64,000 bases of DNA from Nectonema munidae. Lineage: Eukaryota; Nematomorpha; Nectonematoida; Nectonematidae. Shown here in pieces: positions 46,501 to 53,352 of the stretch. Below the pieces are notes generated by a model. That model did no database searches, was not told where the DNA came from, and worked only from the letters and a program-made list of their open reading frames with translations. Each line of letters begins with the position of its first letter. Position 1 is the stretch's first letter. The DNA is taken from positions 288,501 through 352,500 of the forward strand of contig JAUIRK010000761.1 of NCBI GenBank assembly GCA_030549495.1. The letters run 5' to 3'. The translations under genes and the position numbers were made by a program.

Positions 46501-48960
46501 AAAACTGGGCTAAAATTAACCTTCTTCAAATTTAATTGCATAAAAATATAAGAAGCACTTAATTAATATAGTTAACTAAACCAAATAAAAGGAAGATAAA
46601 AGTGACTTGTAATCTTTTTCGTTATGAGTGTTTTGAGAATGAAACAATCATGAATGTAATGTCAATGTATTATAAGTAAAATAAAAATATGGCCTTTTTG
46701 GTGGTTTTAGAAGGGTTGCGCCAATAATACCTTGGATGTCAAGAATGCATTCAGTAAAGATTTATGCACGCATCATTGATTCACTTCAATACAAACCAAT
46801 TGTGAACACACATTAAGATTTAGCATGCGTAAAAATCAATATTAATATATAATATTAATATCCTTTAATCATTATTTTTTAGTTATATATAACTTACAAT
46901 TATATTAATAAATTCAATTCAATTTAAAATGCTTAAAAAAGTAAAAAACTGACCCATTCTCACCCCTAAGAGTAAATGAATTTTCCAATTTTTTAATATA
47001 TTAAAAAAAATATTTTTATAAATTATTAAGATTTCAAGGTGAAAAAACAATAATGTAAAATCGCGAAGTTTGTTTCGATTTTTATTTGAAACAAAAAAGT
47101 GTACTGACCCTTATCAAATTATTGAGTAACTTTTTTCAACGCAAACGTAATATCAAATAACTTTCTTAATGTGAAAAGATGAGTTTAGAAGAGTATAAAT
47201 CGAGACTAGAAAATAAGATAATATTTTAAACTGCCCAATATAAATCTCGAATAATGTTTGGCTAAGTATAGGGGTCATTTAATTTGAAATTGGTATCTAG
47301 CGATATATGTCATAGGTACTTCCAAAACCTTCCAAACTAGATACATGTCAAAAGGAAAGTGCATTATTCTCTTTTAAAGCTAACCAAAACTTGTGTTTCT
47401 TGCTGTTACGTTTTTGAACCAAATTTTGCATTGAAAGTATAGAGAGATCATTAGATTTTTTTGAAAATTAAAATATGCCTATATCCATCTCTATTTGTAG
47501 AAATGAAAGATATTACATTATATATTTTTAAAAAATGAACAGATCTTTGAAATGGTGTCGCGAAAAAGTCATCATCCATGTATACTATGTATGAGTGAGT
47601 AAGTAAGTAAGTAAGTATATAGCTCCCAGCTGATTGATCATCATAACTTTTTTATTTATTTATTTAATTTTTCTGAGATTTAATATATTTTGTTATAAAT
47701 ATACCAAATTAGAAAATATACAAATTTTCATTAATAAATTTGGTTTTCTGGGTTTCATCAAAACTATATTATTTAGATATATATAATAGAAATTGTAAGT
47801 TCTCTTGTATTTGATCATCATCACTAAGCGTACACTGTGTGAAAGACCGGTTTCGGCTATTGAAGCCTCACCAGTTCCACTTTGGTGTTCAAACTATGAG
47901 GTTTGAACTGACGTCCAGTGGCTGTGCGTGAGCATATTAACCAACTAGCCGTCAACTCTTATCCTTGCTTGTATTGAATGTACCGTTACGGTCTCAATCA
48001 ATGTAGTAGTAGTGAGCACATTTCTCAGCATATATTGCTGGTAGTAATGATATACTTATTATGGTTGTGCATACAAGGTGCTATTAGATATAACTAGAAA
48101 TGGTAAGTGCTCTTGTATTTGATCATCTAGTAGAACAATGTAGATAGATAGATCTACACCATATTTAGCTTCACTAAGATACCGAATTTATTACTGTAAC
48201 CGTTACCGTTTTTGACATATTCACCCTGAACTACTCTCAGTTTTTTAAAAATTGTCCATTTTGACTCTATTTTAAGATCTCATGTCAAAAGTTACTTAAC
48301 ATACTATACAGAGCCAAGATAAACACCATTAAAAAACGTGTCTCAAAAAGTTTTATATTTACATTAATTTTTGGAAACTTTTGATCCACTTGGAATTGGT
48401 TGACCGCCATGTGCTGAGTCAAGAAAATAAAGATGCAAAAACATGGATAGAATCTTGTCATTTGTGGTACCCCATTTTCTTGTACAAGAGTCGTCAACCA
48501 CAATTATTGGATCTGATACCTGTAAAATATGCTTAAATGATAAATGCGAGTCAACTCATCTACCAACGTGAAGACTAAACCATGCTCAGGATTGAAGTCT
48601 AAAGACATATCAGCTTTTAGTGTTGGGAAGGAGTTATAAAGCAACTTTTCAATAGAAGTAACTTTCTGATATGTACTTTATGTTATAAATAACTATGTAC
48701 ATAGCCAACAAATTAATTGTCTTACTAACTATAAATCATATCAAAACTACGCAACTGATTGATTTGTTGTTGCCGTTAAGAATGCTCCGTTTCCCTTCAG
48801 CAAATTGGACTACCTACTCGCGTGGCTGCTACGAGAAAGCACTGCCTTTCCTCTTTTCCTCTACTCCATCTCAAATTCCAAGATTGTGTGGAAGGACAAG
48901 ACGTTCTATCTTCACTTTGGGGGCCTCATTCGCAGGGACGAAGTCTCCTGTTCCGCCTGA
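16489..48960 (+). CDS. UGCG: Ceramide glucosyltransferase (six exons visible, N-terminus outside)
   Basis: The enzyme transfers glucose from UDP-glucose to ceramide to make glucosylceramide, the first step of most glycosphingolipid synthesis, on the cytosolic face of the Golgi. It is a membrane protein of glycosyltransferase family 21. Joined exons give about 308 codons against 394 residues in human. Visible motifs in order: Asp1 in DPALP, NPKVKN, Asp2 in ISDSS, EKVYFGT, CTGMSLLIRKEILDQFGG, Asp3 in LAEDFF, the Q-x-x-R-W type motif QRQVRW, LEPLSEC, a hydrophobic C-terminal region, and FSKLDYLLAWLLRES. Junction phases are 1, 1, 0, 2 and 0 and all match. Exons are visibly richer in G/C than their surroundings. 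Missing: the signal-anchor helix and the first part of the domain. All catalytic Asp residues expected in this part are present, so the gene looks functional. Confidence 0.9.
16621..16722 (+). CDS. UGCG: UGCG exon b
   Basis: Preceded by a pyrimidine tract and ttttag, 57 bp after exon a. It reads ETIQILNPKVKNIYPAYSG then VTHSLICISDSSIK, matching human INPKINN and WICDSGIR; it includes the second conserved Asp. It ends with one base (A) before gtcttt, which joins TG of the next exon to give Met in IKMHKDALFDM, equivalent to IRVIPDTLTDM. Confidence 0.85.
16954..18998 (-). mobile_element. Tigger/CENP-B-like DNA transposon relic
   Basis: The ends are inverted: caaacctgtctatagcggca at 16954 and tgacggctataagcaggtgg at 18976. 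The minus strand holds transposase debris: an HTH-like NGWLAAFYRRHIIF at about 18104-18150, and the first catalytic Asp region IFNMDKMGLFFKAS at about 17975-18015 (family form NMDETGLF). Stops and frame changes occur throughout, with nothing readable past the first catalytic block. It lies just inside UGCG intron b-c and is less AT-rich than its surroundings. Confidence 0.7.
19145..20200 (+). mobile_element. 28-bp-minisatellite family, copy G (old, with palindromic core)
   Basis: Core palindrome: left arm about 19158-19222 (tatttattctttttaaatat, then ggcttccgttacttttag), spacer of about 45-55 bp, right arm from about 19276 (gatccaacgatatatttgga). The spacer is the reverse complement of the spacer of copy C at 53353-53414 (ttatcaaataatgcatat here against gtgcataatttgataa there). 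The body matches copies A and B, for example tatgcacccgtcatctgcta at 19654. The minisatellite itself is gone. Confidence 0.65.
20201..20615. other. No gene; poly-G tract
   Basis: Contains a run of about 14 G at about 20329-20342. Nothing else recognised. Confidence 0.5.
20616..22345 (-). mobile_element. pogo-like transposon with PCNA-binding motif
   Basis: Minus-strand pogo-type transposase. A psq-like HTH start is at about 22345-22210 (SPPIKKRSRVE, LSLIKHASSKRKPTLKYL after a shift). The main frame is 22218-21361: CENP-B HTH (FTKFKACTDWLDSFKARH), first Asp in VFICDETALYFRAM, TSKDRPTIMLACNQTGEKL, LLIGKAKKPRYF. The second catalytic site reads MFLHNAQSH, where the family has L-L-D-N, so Asp is His. 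About 15 residues before IIRSFKVNYRKQV appear deleted. An acidic tail follows at about 21250-21100, then QTTLNKYF at 20883-20906, a PCNA-interacting motif as in Drosophila pogo. A left end cagttaaacttgtctaaacc is at 20616; the right end was not found. Inactive. Confidence 0.85.
22790..23735 (-). mobile_element. piggyBac fragment, PGBD-type
   Basis: Minus-strand transposase pieces in order: EMFWSDDCDVR-like helices (about 23665), FSVDEKMCQYFGR with Asp1 (about 23440), KPNRFGYKIWPMC (about 23390), Asp2 in FSDNFFTSLPL (about 23190), VVKLYNSYM followed by GGVD after a one-base shift (about 23050), then GGKKWY. The N-terminus and C-terminal Cys-rich domain are missing. At least three frame breaks. 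Confidence 0.8.
23740..24255 (-). mobile_element. Helitron-family fragment (internal)
   Basis: Reverse complement of parts of the Helitron at 59681-62017. Examples are attttacacgctaaaatata at 23806 against the complement near 60440, aagataggcatggtttaaa at 23840 against 60280, and tacgggtctatgaact at 24235 against the 59880 region. Moderately diverged, no ends. Confidence 0.65.
24262..26335 (+). mobile_element. 28-bp-minisatellite family, copy B
   Basis: Contains one minisatellite unit (cctagtatacaggttggaga at 24282), the cgcgttcaaccgtacaggtt block, then the body in the same order as copy A: caaataaatttaggttctga (24860), aagcgtacactagcccgat (25633), tgcgctcacaaacgcgtaat (25710), tgtcggtataaatataacc, and actgacctatactactgacc (25985). 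The terminal hairpin is missing. A short piece at 25266-25340 matches 4785-4852 inverted and may be a later insertion. Confidence 0.75.
26340..28005 (-). mobile_element. piggyBac element, PGBD-type, broken
   Basis: Likely start at 28005 (MSSQKK). An acidic N-terminus (FDEASDDDVETIG), then the helical domain at 27700-27264 (LEEIKQFVGILIFSGYH, RDYWSNNSDLKVPFV, TMSRDKFLKIKKYVHPCD). Core at 27241-26999: KGNPIRFGYKIWTLSG, LGVHVVMSL, Asp2 in YFDNFFTSIKLFE, then ATGTIRRNRTEGG. Asp3 is in GMGGVDLFHQLL (about 26715). The Cys-rich tail GRCLVCQKN and SKCIKCEVRLH lies at about 26540-26480. The Asp1 region is damaged (near 27265). The palindrome tgttcccatatggg at 26340 resembles the piggyBac-type MITE end at 31862. 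Five or more frame breaks. Confidence 0.85.
28006..28714. other. No recognisable feature
   Basis: AT-rich intronic sequence. I see no coding match or shared repeat. Confidence 0.5.
28715..30955 (+). mobile_element. Unclassified transposase-like element, nearly complete
   Basis: Four open blocks in order: 28715-29149, 29422-30237 (271 codons), 30247-30627 and about 30777-30955. Striking motifs: LIVHWDSKLM, DRFDRLPVLVTGNGISKIL, GMCFDTTAVNTGVRNGVC, LLYFACRHHILELVLEAV, and near the end DAAERGVSLIQDF. I know the H-W-D-x-K, F-D-T-T-x-x-N-T-G and A-C-R-H-H signatures from a multi-copy protein family in arthropod and hydra genomes. The spaced D, D and ACRHH residues suggest an RNase H-fold, hAT-like transposase, but that is inference. 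A second, rearranged copy is at 39091-39960. No terminal repeats identified. It has only a few breaks. Confidence 0.65.
31040..31135 (+). repeat. tRNA-derived SINE
   Basis: A-box-like ggttggttagatgctgg is at 31046-31062 and a perfect B box GGTTCGATCCC at about 31077-31087. The T stem does not pair well, so it is a tRNA-like SINE head and not a tRNA gene. The downstream part (gttcgatacaagcggcgca) is shared with 3530-3605. Confidence 0.6.
31511..31895. mobile_element. piggyBac-type MITE
   Basis: The right end is tgttcccatatgggaacatt, aggcgctaaaggg, then TTAA at 31896-31899. The left end cctagttcctaacgttccaa then atggtaaca at 31517 is the decayed inverted counterpart. The subterminal palindrome resembles the one at 26340. 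No coding content. Confidence 0.6.
31900..32417 (+). mobile_element. 28-bp-minisatellite family, copy D (distal arm plus reversed minisatellite)
   Basis: 31900-32340 matches the last 500 bp of copy A (caaccaatcatatagttttc, tttcaatatgtatgtaaaat). At the point where A continues to its terminal hairpin, D switches to two minisatellite units in the opposite orientation (tcatctccaacctgtatact, 32362-32417). This implies a rearranged or internally deleted palindromic element. Confidence 0.65.
32611..32723 (+). CDS. UGCG: UGCG exon c
   Basis: Acceptor ttctttttag. Reads HKDALFDMYSCLKQDVGL, VFQLPFTEDRDSF, ASLLEK. It matches human [20 protein letters not shown]. Ends in phase 0 at a gtatct donor. The preceding intron is about 15.9 kb, filled with transposons. 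Confidence 0.92.
32772..33037 (+). CDS. UGCG: UGCG exon d
   Basis: Follows a 48-bp intron (gtatct...gcatag). Reads VYFGTYQSRNLLFSDLFG, INCCTGMSLLIRKEILDQ, GGIRYFGDYLAEDFF (third conserved Asp), then QPALQ-equivalent MPALQNVGN and CQQRQV. Ends with AG of an Arg codon before gttagt. Confidence 0.95.
33087..33094. repeat. Target-site duplication of hAT, left
   Basis: CTCTAGTC, identical to 34986-34993. Confidence 0.95.
33095..34985 (-). mobile_element. hAT transposon (GTF2IRD2/Charlie8-like transposase), full-length boundaries
   Basis: Terminal repeats CAGAGGTGGGCAACCT (33095) and aggttccccacccctg (34970), flanked by perfect 8-bp duplications CTCTAGTC. The minus strand holds transposase debris: a BED-like finger at about 34620-34500 (MSCLLCDTT, HYALHRDNKY, spacing C-x2-C...H-x3-H), KPFTDAELMKECILE (34350), SFHCILHQQNLCAKS and VHYIRANATKHRQF (34090-33960), then RWLSEGKVLVKIL and a dimerisation tail LTDEHLEDQLK-like near 33500. 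These are the motifs of the hAT lineage from which the vertebrate GTF2IRD2 C-terminus came. At least six breaks; 1.9 kb. It sits in UGCG intron d-e. Confidence 0.92.
34986..34993. repeat. Target-site duplication of hAT, right
   Basis: CTCTAGTC, identical to 33087-33094. Confidence 0.95.
35158..35960 (-). pseudogene. piggyBac remnant: Cys-rich C-terminal domain and one end
   Basis: At 35290-35170 the minus strand reads ERSKDRKTKSVCYKCARP, MCKEHSNLVC, the Cys/His-rich tail of piggyBac transposases. At 35768-35785 and 35918-35945 there are gggtcttttagacgcc and ggtgtccaaaagacccc, mirror-image subterminal motifs, followed by a TTAA at 35958. The catalytic core is missing, so this is an internally deleted copy. 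Confidence 0.6.
35961..37421. other. Mostly unrecognised intronic sequence
   Basis: At 36552 ttaatcctttgaggaccgg resembles a piggyBac end (compare ctaaccctttgagg at 2140), but no second end is seen. A minus open frame at 36580-36927 has no similarity I recognise. The rest is AT-rich. Confidence 0.4.
37422..38345 (-). mobile_element. Unclassified multi-copy family, fragment 1
   Basis: Minus-strand blocks: YPGYSAFPQPSGLNDLIRDL, GLTKSKAELLISRLKQWNLL, CYCHDINRLFEEIE, then KTGVFVGPQIKKLMQDP and SFVALLYGFLGNN. I recognise this pattern from repetitive uncharacterised proteins in arthropod and hydra annotations, usually with a W-R-L-F-I-D-S-S-K-R-S-L-K block between, which is degraded here. The central part is missing. 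Function unknown; likely of mobile-element origin. It is broken, with several interruptions. Less AT-rich than its flanks. Confidence 0.6.
38409..38598 (+). CDS. UGCG: UGCG exon e
   Basis: Acceptor atttgcag. The first base completes Arg, then WIQLRTRMLPVLLVLEPL, SECVFHGLFSSLAASYLF, RWNALVCFLGHCFLWFL, SDYLLLNIIQ. It matches the human membrane-proximal region (EPISEC, FRWDIMVFF). Phase 0 at the donor gttctc. Part of this exon is duplicated at 39439-39636. Confidence 0.95.
38599..39090. other. UGCG intron e-f, proximal AT-rich part
   Basis: The first 67 bases after exon e are duplicated downstream at 39573-39636. The remainder is homopolymer-rich with no feature. Confidence 0.5.
39341..39783. 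repeat. Inverted repeat flanking the exon duplication
   Basis: Left arm 39341-39436 (taaacaatcgccattttcca ... ccgaaaaacaagaa) is the reverse complement of right arm 39641-39783, with about four mismatches and a 46-bp stretch missing from the left arm. Only the right arm is in the sense orientation of the transposase. Confidence 0.9.
39439..39636 (+). pseudogene. Partial duplicate of UGCG exon e and its donor
   Basis: Copies 38474-38665: the exon from FHGLFSSLAASYLFRW to LLLNIIQ plus the donor and about 65 bases of intron. About six substitutions in 190 bases; the frame stays open and one Trp becomes Gly. It lacks the exon's acceptor and first 22 codons, so it is probably not spliced in. Confidence 0.92.
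40331..41400 (+). mobile_element. Unclassified multi-copy family, copy 2 (near full span)
   Basis: Same family as 37422-38345 but on the + strand. Blocks in order: IVWIEPTNHLDNCYFCLVN (about 40435), RPFIDSSKRSLK (about 40633), KWIICVDFKMVNFLLGQQ (about 40783), YTKYPCVLCYWNSG (about 40840), and HQDINILEERCQGRWDSNM (about 41262-41320). The C-x2-C in YFCL and the C-x-x-C in PCVLC are recurrent in the family. It is broken, with about ten interruptions. Function unknown. Confidence 0.6.
41683..44317 (+). mobile_element. LINE RT fragment, interrupted by a hAT
   Basis: Reverse transcriptase before the hAT ends TFSPLLFAIDID (about 41863-41898) and resumes after it as SKNIRKDDPWELLLADDLV (43698-43757), with the catalytic LADD. 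Then LEGKGLKLNSRKTEVM, a thumb region (KLPMKLKAKVYLAIVRPAM, about 44055-44110), and a 3' end GKRSRGRQRKRWKDGLME at 44160-44215. It closes with DPQLGDKV and an (AAG)n tail at about 44325. Missing the 5' half. One or more frame changes near 43950. Confidence 0.8.
41902..43686 (+). mobile_element. hAT transposon (ZBED5/SCAND3-like), nested in the LINE
   Basis: Ends CAGGGGTTCTTAAACT and tgtttaagaacccctg. Flanks atatagat (41894-41901) and ttatagat (43687-43694) match at 7 of 8. Transposase pieces: QLDESTDVAQ-like (about 42275), LLVFVRYMHIDAIKKEFLFC, KKHLGYLCTGGALAML, APQAFVTHCFFT, then a long open frame 42808-43551 ending in the hAT dimerisation domain AYPHLVKQAMCAIIPFATTY, LCETGFSSLFSIKTKK. The N-terminal BED fingers are missing. 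About four breaks. Confidence 0.9.
44318..44700 (+). mobile_element. Second LINE 3' end abutting the first
   Basis: Reads KMIWYGHVLRREKDEKIRKA, GKRKRGKQKMRWGDDLEES then HRPPIRGYDEEEE, a LINE C-terminus like the one just upstream, closing with its own (GAA)n tail at about 44670-44690. Two direct copies of a 24-bp unit (tttggaaacaagggatcaaa + gcca) lie at 44595-44645. Confidence 0.75.
44701..45500 (-). mobile_element. Helitron-family copy, 3' part, minus strand
   Basis: Reverse complement of 60900-61980. About five degenerate minisatellite units (aaagatcattggtacc type, 44712-44865), then conserved blocks tgaattggatatttgagatg (45234), tttttgattggttaaaataa (45281) and cagaatgataagaggaatct (45384). 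The canonical 3' hairpin and CTAG end are missing where it meets the LINE tail. Confidence 0.7.
45501..47785. other. AT-rich, no recognisable feature
   Basis: Low-complexity intronic DNA. A (TAAG)n run of about four units lies at 47599-47618. Possibly more degraded Helitron sequence to the left, which I could not confirm. Confidence 0.4.
47790..47960 (-). repeat. tRNA-derived SINE candidate, minus strand
   Basis: On the minus strand, ggctagttggttaatatgct (47931-47950) is A-box-like and gttcaaacctc (47898-47908) is a B box. The spacing suits a tRNA-type pol III promoter. Copies of tgtatttgatcatc occur on both sides (about 47809 and 48114), about 305 bp apart, and could mark a duplicated flank. 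Confidence 0.5.
48364..48665 (-). CDS. Candidate two-exon coding segment, unknown product
   Basis: The minus strand has an open block 48665-48564 (34 codons, KVTSIEKLLYNSFPTLKADM, SLDFNPEHGLVFTL), preceded by a cag acceptor. A possible 44-bp intron follows (gtagatgag to tttacag). A second block 48519-48364 is 52 codons with stop (VSDPIIVVDDSCTRKWGTTN, DKILSMFLHLYF). Phase is 0 at the junction, and the intron size matches the 48 and 57 bp UGCG introns. I do not recognise the protein. It could be the 3' end of a gene on the opposite strand inside UGCG's last intron, or transposon debris that looks open by chance. Confidence 0.3.
48781..48960 (+). CDS. UGCG: UGCG terminal exon f
   Basis: Acceptor gccgttaag. 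Reads NAPFPFSKLDYLLAWLL, RESTAFPLFLYSISNSK, IVWKDKTFYLHFGGL and ends SCSA-stop at 48958-48960. Matches human FSKLDYAVAWFIRES and the W-R-T-x-x-Y-x-L-x-x-GG tail. The junction from exon e is in phase 0. Confidence 0.92.
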   Translation, partial: NAPFPFSKLDYLLAWLLRESTAFPLFLYSISNSKIVWKDKTFYLHFGGLIRRDEVSCSA

Positions 48961-49064
48961 CTTGCCCTATCCTCCCCTTATTTTTGCATGAAGGATCCTT
49001 CAGTCGTCCTGACAGAAATATGTTGTATTTAAGCTATAAATATGTCTTTTCTTTTTATGCAAAA

Positions 49065-49070
49065 AATAAA
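49065..49070 (+). promoter_or_regulatory. UGCG: UGCG poly(A) signal
   Basis: AATAAA 105 bp after the UGCG stop codon, in an A/T-rich 3' flank. No closer canonical hexamer was seen. Confidence 0.6.
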
Positions 49071-49089
49071 TTTACTTCATAGCTACAGA

Positions 49090-49689
49090 TACTAACGAAT
49101 GCACCGAGTGATGACTTGAGACAGGGCAGGCAGCAAAAATGTTTGAAAAAACTAATCTATATTTCATATCACTTTTTAAGATCCTTTTCGCCATTAAGCT
49201 TAATATGCAGGTGTTACAGTACTAACGTCTACTTTAATATATCTTACATTTTGGATTGAAGAAATACTTACGTTCGTCATTAATTTGCAAGAAGTTGCAT
49301 CATGTGTTATAAAATCTAATCAAAATGGGAGTTTTACTCCCAATATAGTTTTTTGAATAATTCCGCTACCTAACAAGTTTTTAGAATGGAATTTCTCACT
49401 AAAATCATACCTACACTAATTATATCTCTACTAATATGAAATCAAAATGATTGGCATGTTAAATCGAAAGATCATATATAAAAATTATAGATGGCGTTAA
49501 GGCAACAAAAACCAAAAAGTTCAAACAAAGCAAAATGAGAAAAGATAGCTTTATTGATATCAGCATTGATTTTGCAAAAAATGAAGCAAAGACAAAGTAT
49601 GGAAAAGCAAAAAAAAAACAAAAATACCAAATCTGAGATATTTTACATTAGAGGTTTTGTACATCATGTTTTATTATACAATATATCAG
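49090..49689. other. Mostly unrecognised; piggyBac-type palindrome
   Basis: tgggagttttactcccaa at 49327-49344 is the same subterminal palindrome as in the piggyBac at 12296-15848. No terminal repeat next to it, so a remnant end at most. Confidence 0.45.
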
Positions 49690-49924
49690 AGGTCTGGCAA
49701 GACCTCCGGGGAGACAACTCGCAAAACTTGCCAGCCGTATTATATATTTAAATGTGTAAATCGTAAAATGCTTAAAAAATATACTTAAAATAAAAATTTT
49801 CAAAAAATATTTTACATACATATTGAAAGCCACATTTCAAAAATTCTACCTAAAAGTTCAAAAAATTTAACTTTGAAATTGCAGTTTTATTTCATAAAAA
49901 CTATATGATTGGTTGAAATATGTA

Positions 49925-49971
<47 letters not shown>

Positions 49972-52900
49972 ACTACCAATACTACTTTTTGAAAATTTTT
50001 ACTTGTTTGATTTGAAGAAAGAATTAAACTGTTTTTCAATATTTCTTTTTCATGATATATATATCATTAGAAAGCTTATCGTTTGCTACATACTCTAGAA
50101 TAATTTATTTTTGCAAAAGTTTTAACAAATTTTAATAAATGGACTTTACTTCGAAAAATTTTGTCTAAATTTTTGAAAAAATTACGGACCACCTTTTTGT
50201 TTAAGCATAATGTGTCTTTTTTAAAAAAAAATTGAATGAAAATGATATCATTGGAAATGTATACTCTTTGTGGTTAACATAGGCTAGGTTATACAAATAA
50301 ATATATTTTCATTTTTCCAAAATCTGCTTTTATGTGAGGTCAGTCAAGTTTTATCTAGTTTCAAAAAATACCAATAATAATTAACGTTCTTAATTTATAT
50401 AATATTTTTTCAATATTTTATATTCACAAAGGTAAAATATGATTTTTTACATTTTAAAATTTCATAGTTGAAGAAAACTGTCGAAAATTAATATATATTT
50501 TTTACTTTTTATGGGTCAGTAGTATAGGTCAATTTAATGTTTTTCTAATAAATTTAAAATTATTTTTGAAATGAAAAATGTTGATCGAATGTACAAGATT
50601 TGAAGCTATACTCTTTGTGGGTAAAATAGGCTAGGTTTTACAAATAAATATATTTTTATTTTTCCAAAATCCGTTTTTATGTGAGGTCAGTCAACTTTTA
50701 TCTAGTTTCAAAAAATACCAATAATTAACGTGATGAGTTTATATATTATTTCTTCAAAATTTTATATTCACAAAGGTAGAATATAGGTTTTAACATTTTA
50801 AAATGTCATAGTTAAATAAAACTGTCGAAAATTAATATATATTTTTTACTTTTTATGGGTCAGTAGTATAGGTCAGTATAATATTTTTCTAATAAATTTT
50901 AAATTATTTTTCAAGTGAAAAATGTCGATTAAATGTACGAGTTTTGTTTGATAATCGTAGTCTACTTTTATTTAGTTTAGATACAACCTTTCTAATTTTT
51001 AACGAAGGGCATTCGTTATATTTATACCGACAGTGTGCGAAGAATAAATCACATTATTGATTGATTTTAGAGCATAACTATGCGAAGAAAGATGAACACA
51101 TGTTGCATTACGCGTTTGTGAGCGCAGTGAATTCTTATCTCGCATACGCTACACCGCATCTTTAGCACGCGTGTGTGGTTTATTTTATCGGGCTAGTGTA
51201 CGCTTAGTTTATTTGTAGTGTTCCTAGCTTAAATCTTAGTCAAATATTAAAACGCTTATAACTTCCACATTTCTCAACAAAATGCATCATGAGATATACC
51301 AAATTAAAGCATTTTTAATGGGCTTTCAAAATACATTACTTATATCACAAGTACTTAAGAAATACCTTTTACTGTTTTTATTTTCCATGGGCTTCATACC
51401 ATTAATTAGCAGATAAGGGATGCATTTTAAACTAAAGCTCCTTTCATTATGACAAATTTTTACCTATATTATGTGACAATTTCCAGCACAATTATAAAGC
51501 GACTCTACTCTCAGAATCTAAATTTATTTGTAGATTTTTATAAAATAGTATTAGTTTTTCCATTTTTTTATAAATTAACCTTCGTTTTTTTTATTGGTCA
51601 GTATAATGTTTTTCTAATAAATTTAAAATTATTTTTGAAGTGAAAAATGTAGATCGAATGTACAAGTTTTGTTGGATAATCGTAGTCCACTATTTATTTT
51701 TAGATTTTTATAAAATCATTTTAGTTTTTGGTTTTTTATAAATTAACATTAGTTTTTTACTTCTTTTGATTTAATCATCCAAAATTTAAGTGCGGGTTTG
51801 ATTTACACTTTGATTCGAAAAAAATATGTTTTGGATAAATATTATTTTTATTATTGTTTACTGCATATAAATTTCTAAAGAGAAGATAAATAGATCAAAA
51901 TATGTGTTTTAATCAATTTTTCTCAATAAGTATTGAAGCTATGAGGTAGCAAAATATGAACAGAAAGTTTGATATTTTTTGATTTTTTAAAGAATATTTT
52001 TCGATTCTTTGATCACAGAATTTTATTTTGATTATTTGACAAATATAATATTTAAAATCGTGCAAATTGCAAAGTATAGGTATTTTAAACCAAACAGTAA
52101 TATATTTGAAGAAATATTTTTTCAGTATTAAGAGTTTAGAAAACTCTTCTCTAATATGTAATGATATATTCTCATAACCTGTACGGTTGAACGCGGGTAG
52201 ACAACTTGCGTGTTATCTCCAACCCGTATATTACGATGATTCTTCTCCAACCTGTATTCTACGATGATTCATCTCCAAACTATATACTACAATGATTCAT
52301 CTCCAACCTGTAACGATGATTCATCTCCAACCTGTTTACTAGGATGATTCATCTTCAACCTGTATACTACGATGTTTTCTATTCCATGTACAAATAACTA
52401 GGGAGACAATGTTCAACTTTCTGTTCACATTCTGCTAGATGTAAGATTTGATATACCTCATTCAGGGAGACGATGCTACATAAGTTATTACCTATATATA
52501 TTATACCTGTATACTACGTTGGTTCATCTCCAACCTGTATACCGCGATAATTCATCTCCAACCTATATAATATATTTTATCAAATAATCAAAATAAAATT
52601 CTGTAATCAAAGAATCGAAAAATATTCTTTAAAAAATAACCCGTATATTACGATGATTCTTCTCCAACCTGTATTCTACGATGATTCATCTCCAAACTAT
52701 ATACTACAATGATTCATCTCCAACCTGTATACTACGATGATTCATCTCTAACCTGTATACTACGATGATTCATCTTCAACCTGTATACTACGATGGTTTC
52801 TATTCCATGTACAAATAACTAGGGAGACAATGTTCAACTTTCTGTTCACATTCTGCTAGATGTAAGATTTGATATACCTCATTCGGGGAGACGATGCTAC

Positions 52901-53352
52901 ATAAGTTATTACCTATATACATTATACCTATATACTACGATGGTTCATCTCCAACCTGTATACCGCGATAATTCATATCAAAGAATCGAAAAATATTCTT
53001 TAAAAAATCAAAAAATATCAAACTTTCTGTTCATATTTTGCTACCTCATACGATGTTACAAAAGTTATTACCTATACTTTGCAATTTGCACGATTTTAAA
53101 TATTATATTTGTCAAATAATCAAAATAAAATTCTGTAATCAAAGAATCGAAAAATATTCTTTAAAAAATCAATAAATATCAAACTTTCTGTTCATATTTT
53201 GATACCTCATACGATGTTACAAAAGTTATTAACTATACTTTGCAATTTGCACGATTTTAAATATATTTGTCGAATAATCAAAGAATCGAAAAATGTTCAA
53301 ATCAAAAAATATTTATTCTTTTTAAATATATCGTTGGCTCCCCTTACTTTTA
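49690..53352 (-). mobile_element. 28-bp-minisatellite family, copy C, long arm
   Basis: Reverse orientation of copy A. Begins with the terminal hairpin GAGGTCTGGCAAGACCTC (49691-49708), then the body with aaagccacatttc (49825), a (TAA)n run at 49931-49968, and two successive versions of the cttttatgtgaggtcagtca block (50327 and 50676), so an internal tandem duplication. Next come tgcattacgcgtttgtgagc (51104) and two minisatellite/conserved-block units (52200-52570 and 52638-52980). It ends at the palindrome centre. No coding potential. Confidence 0.8.
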
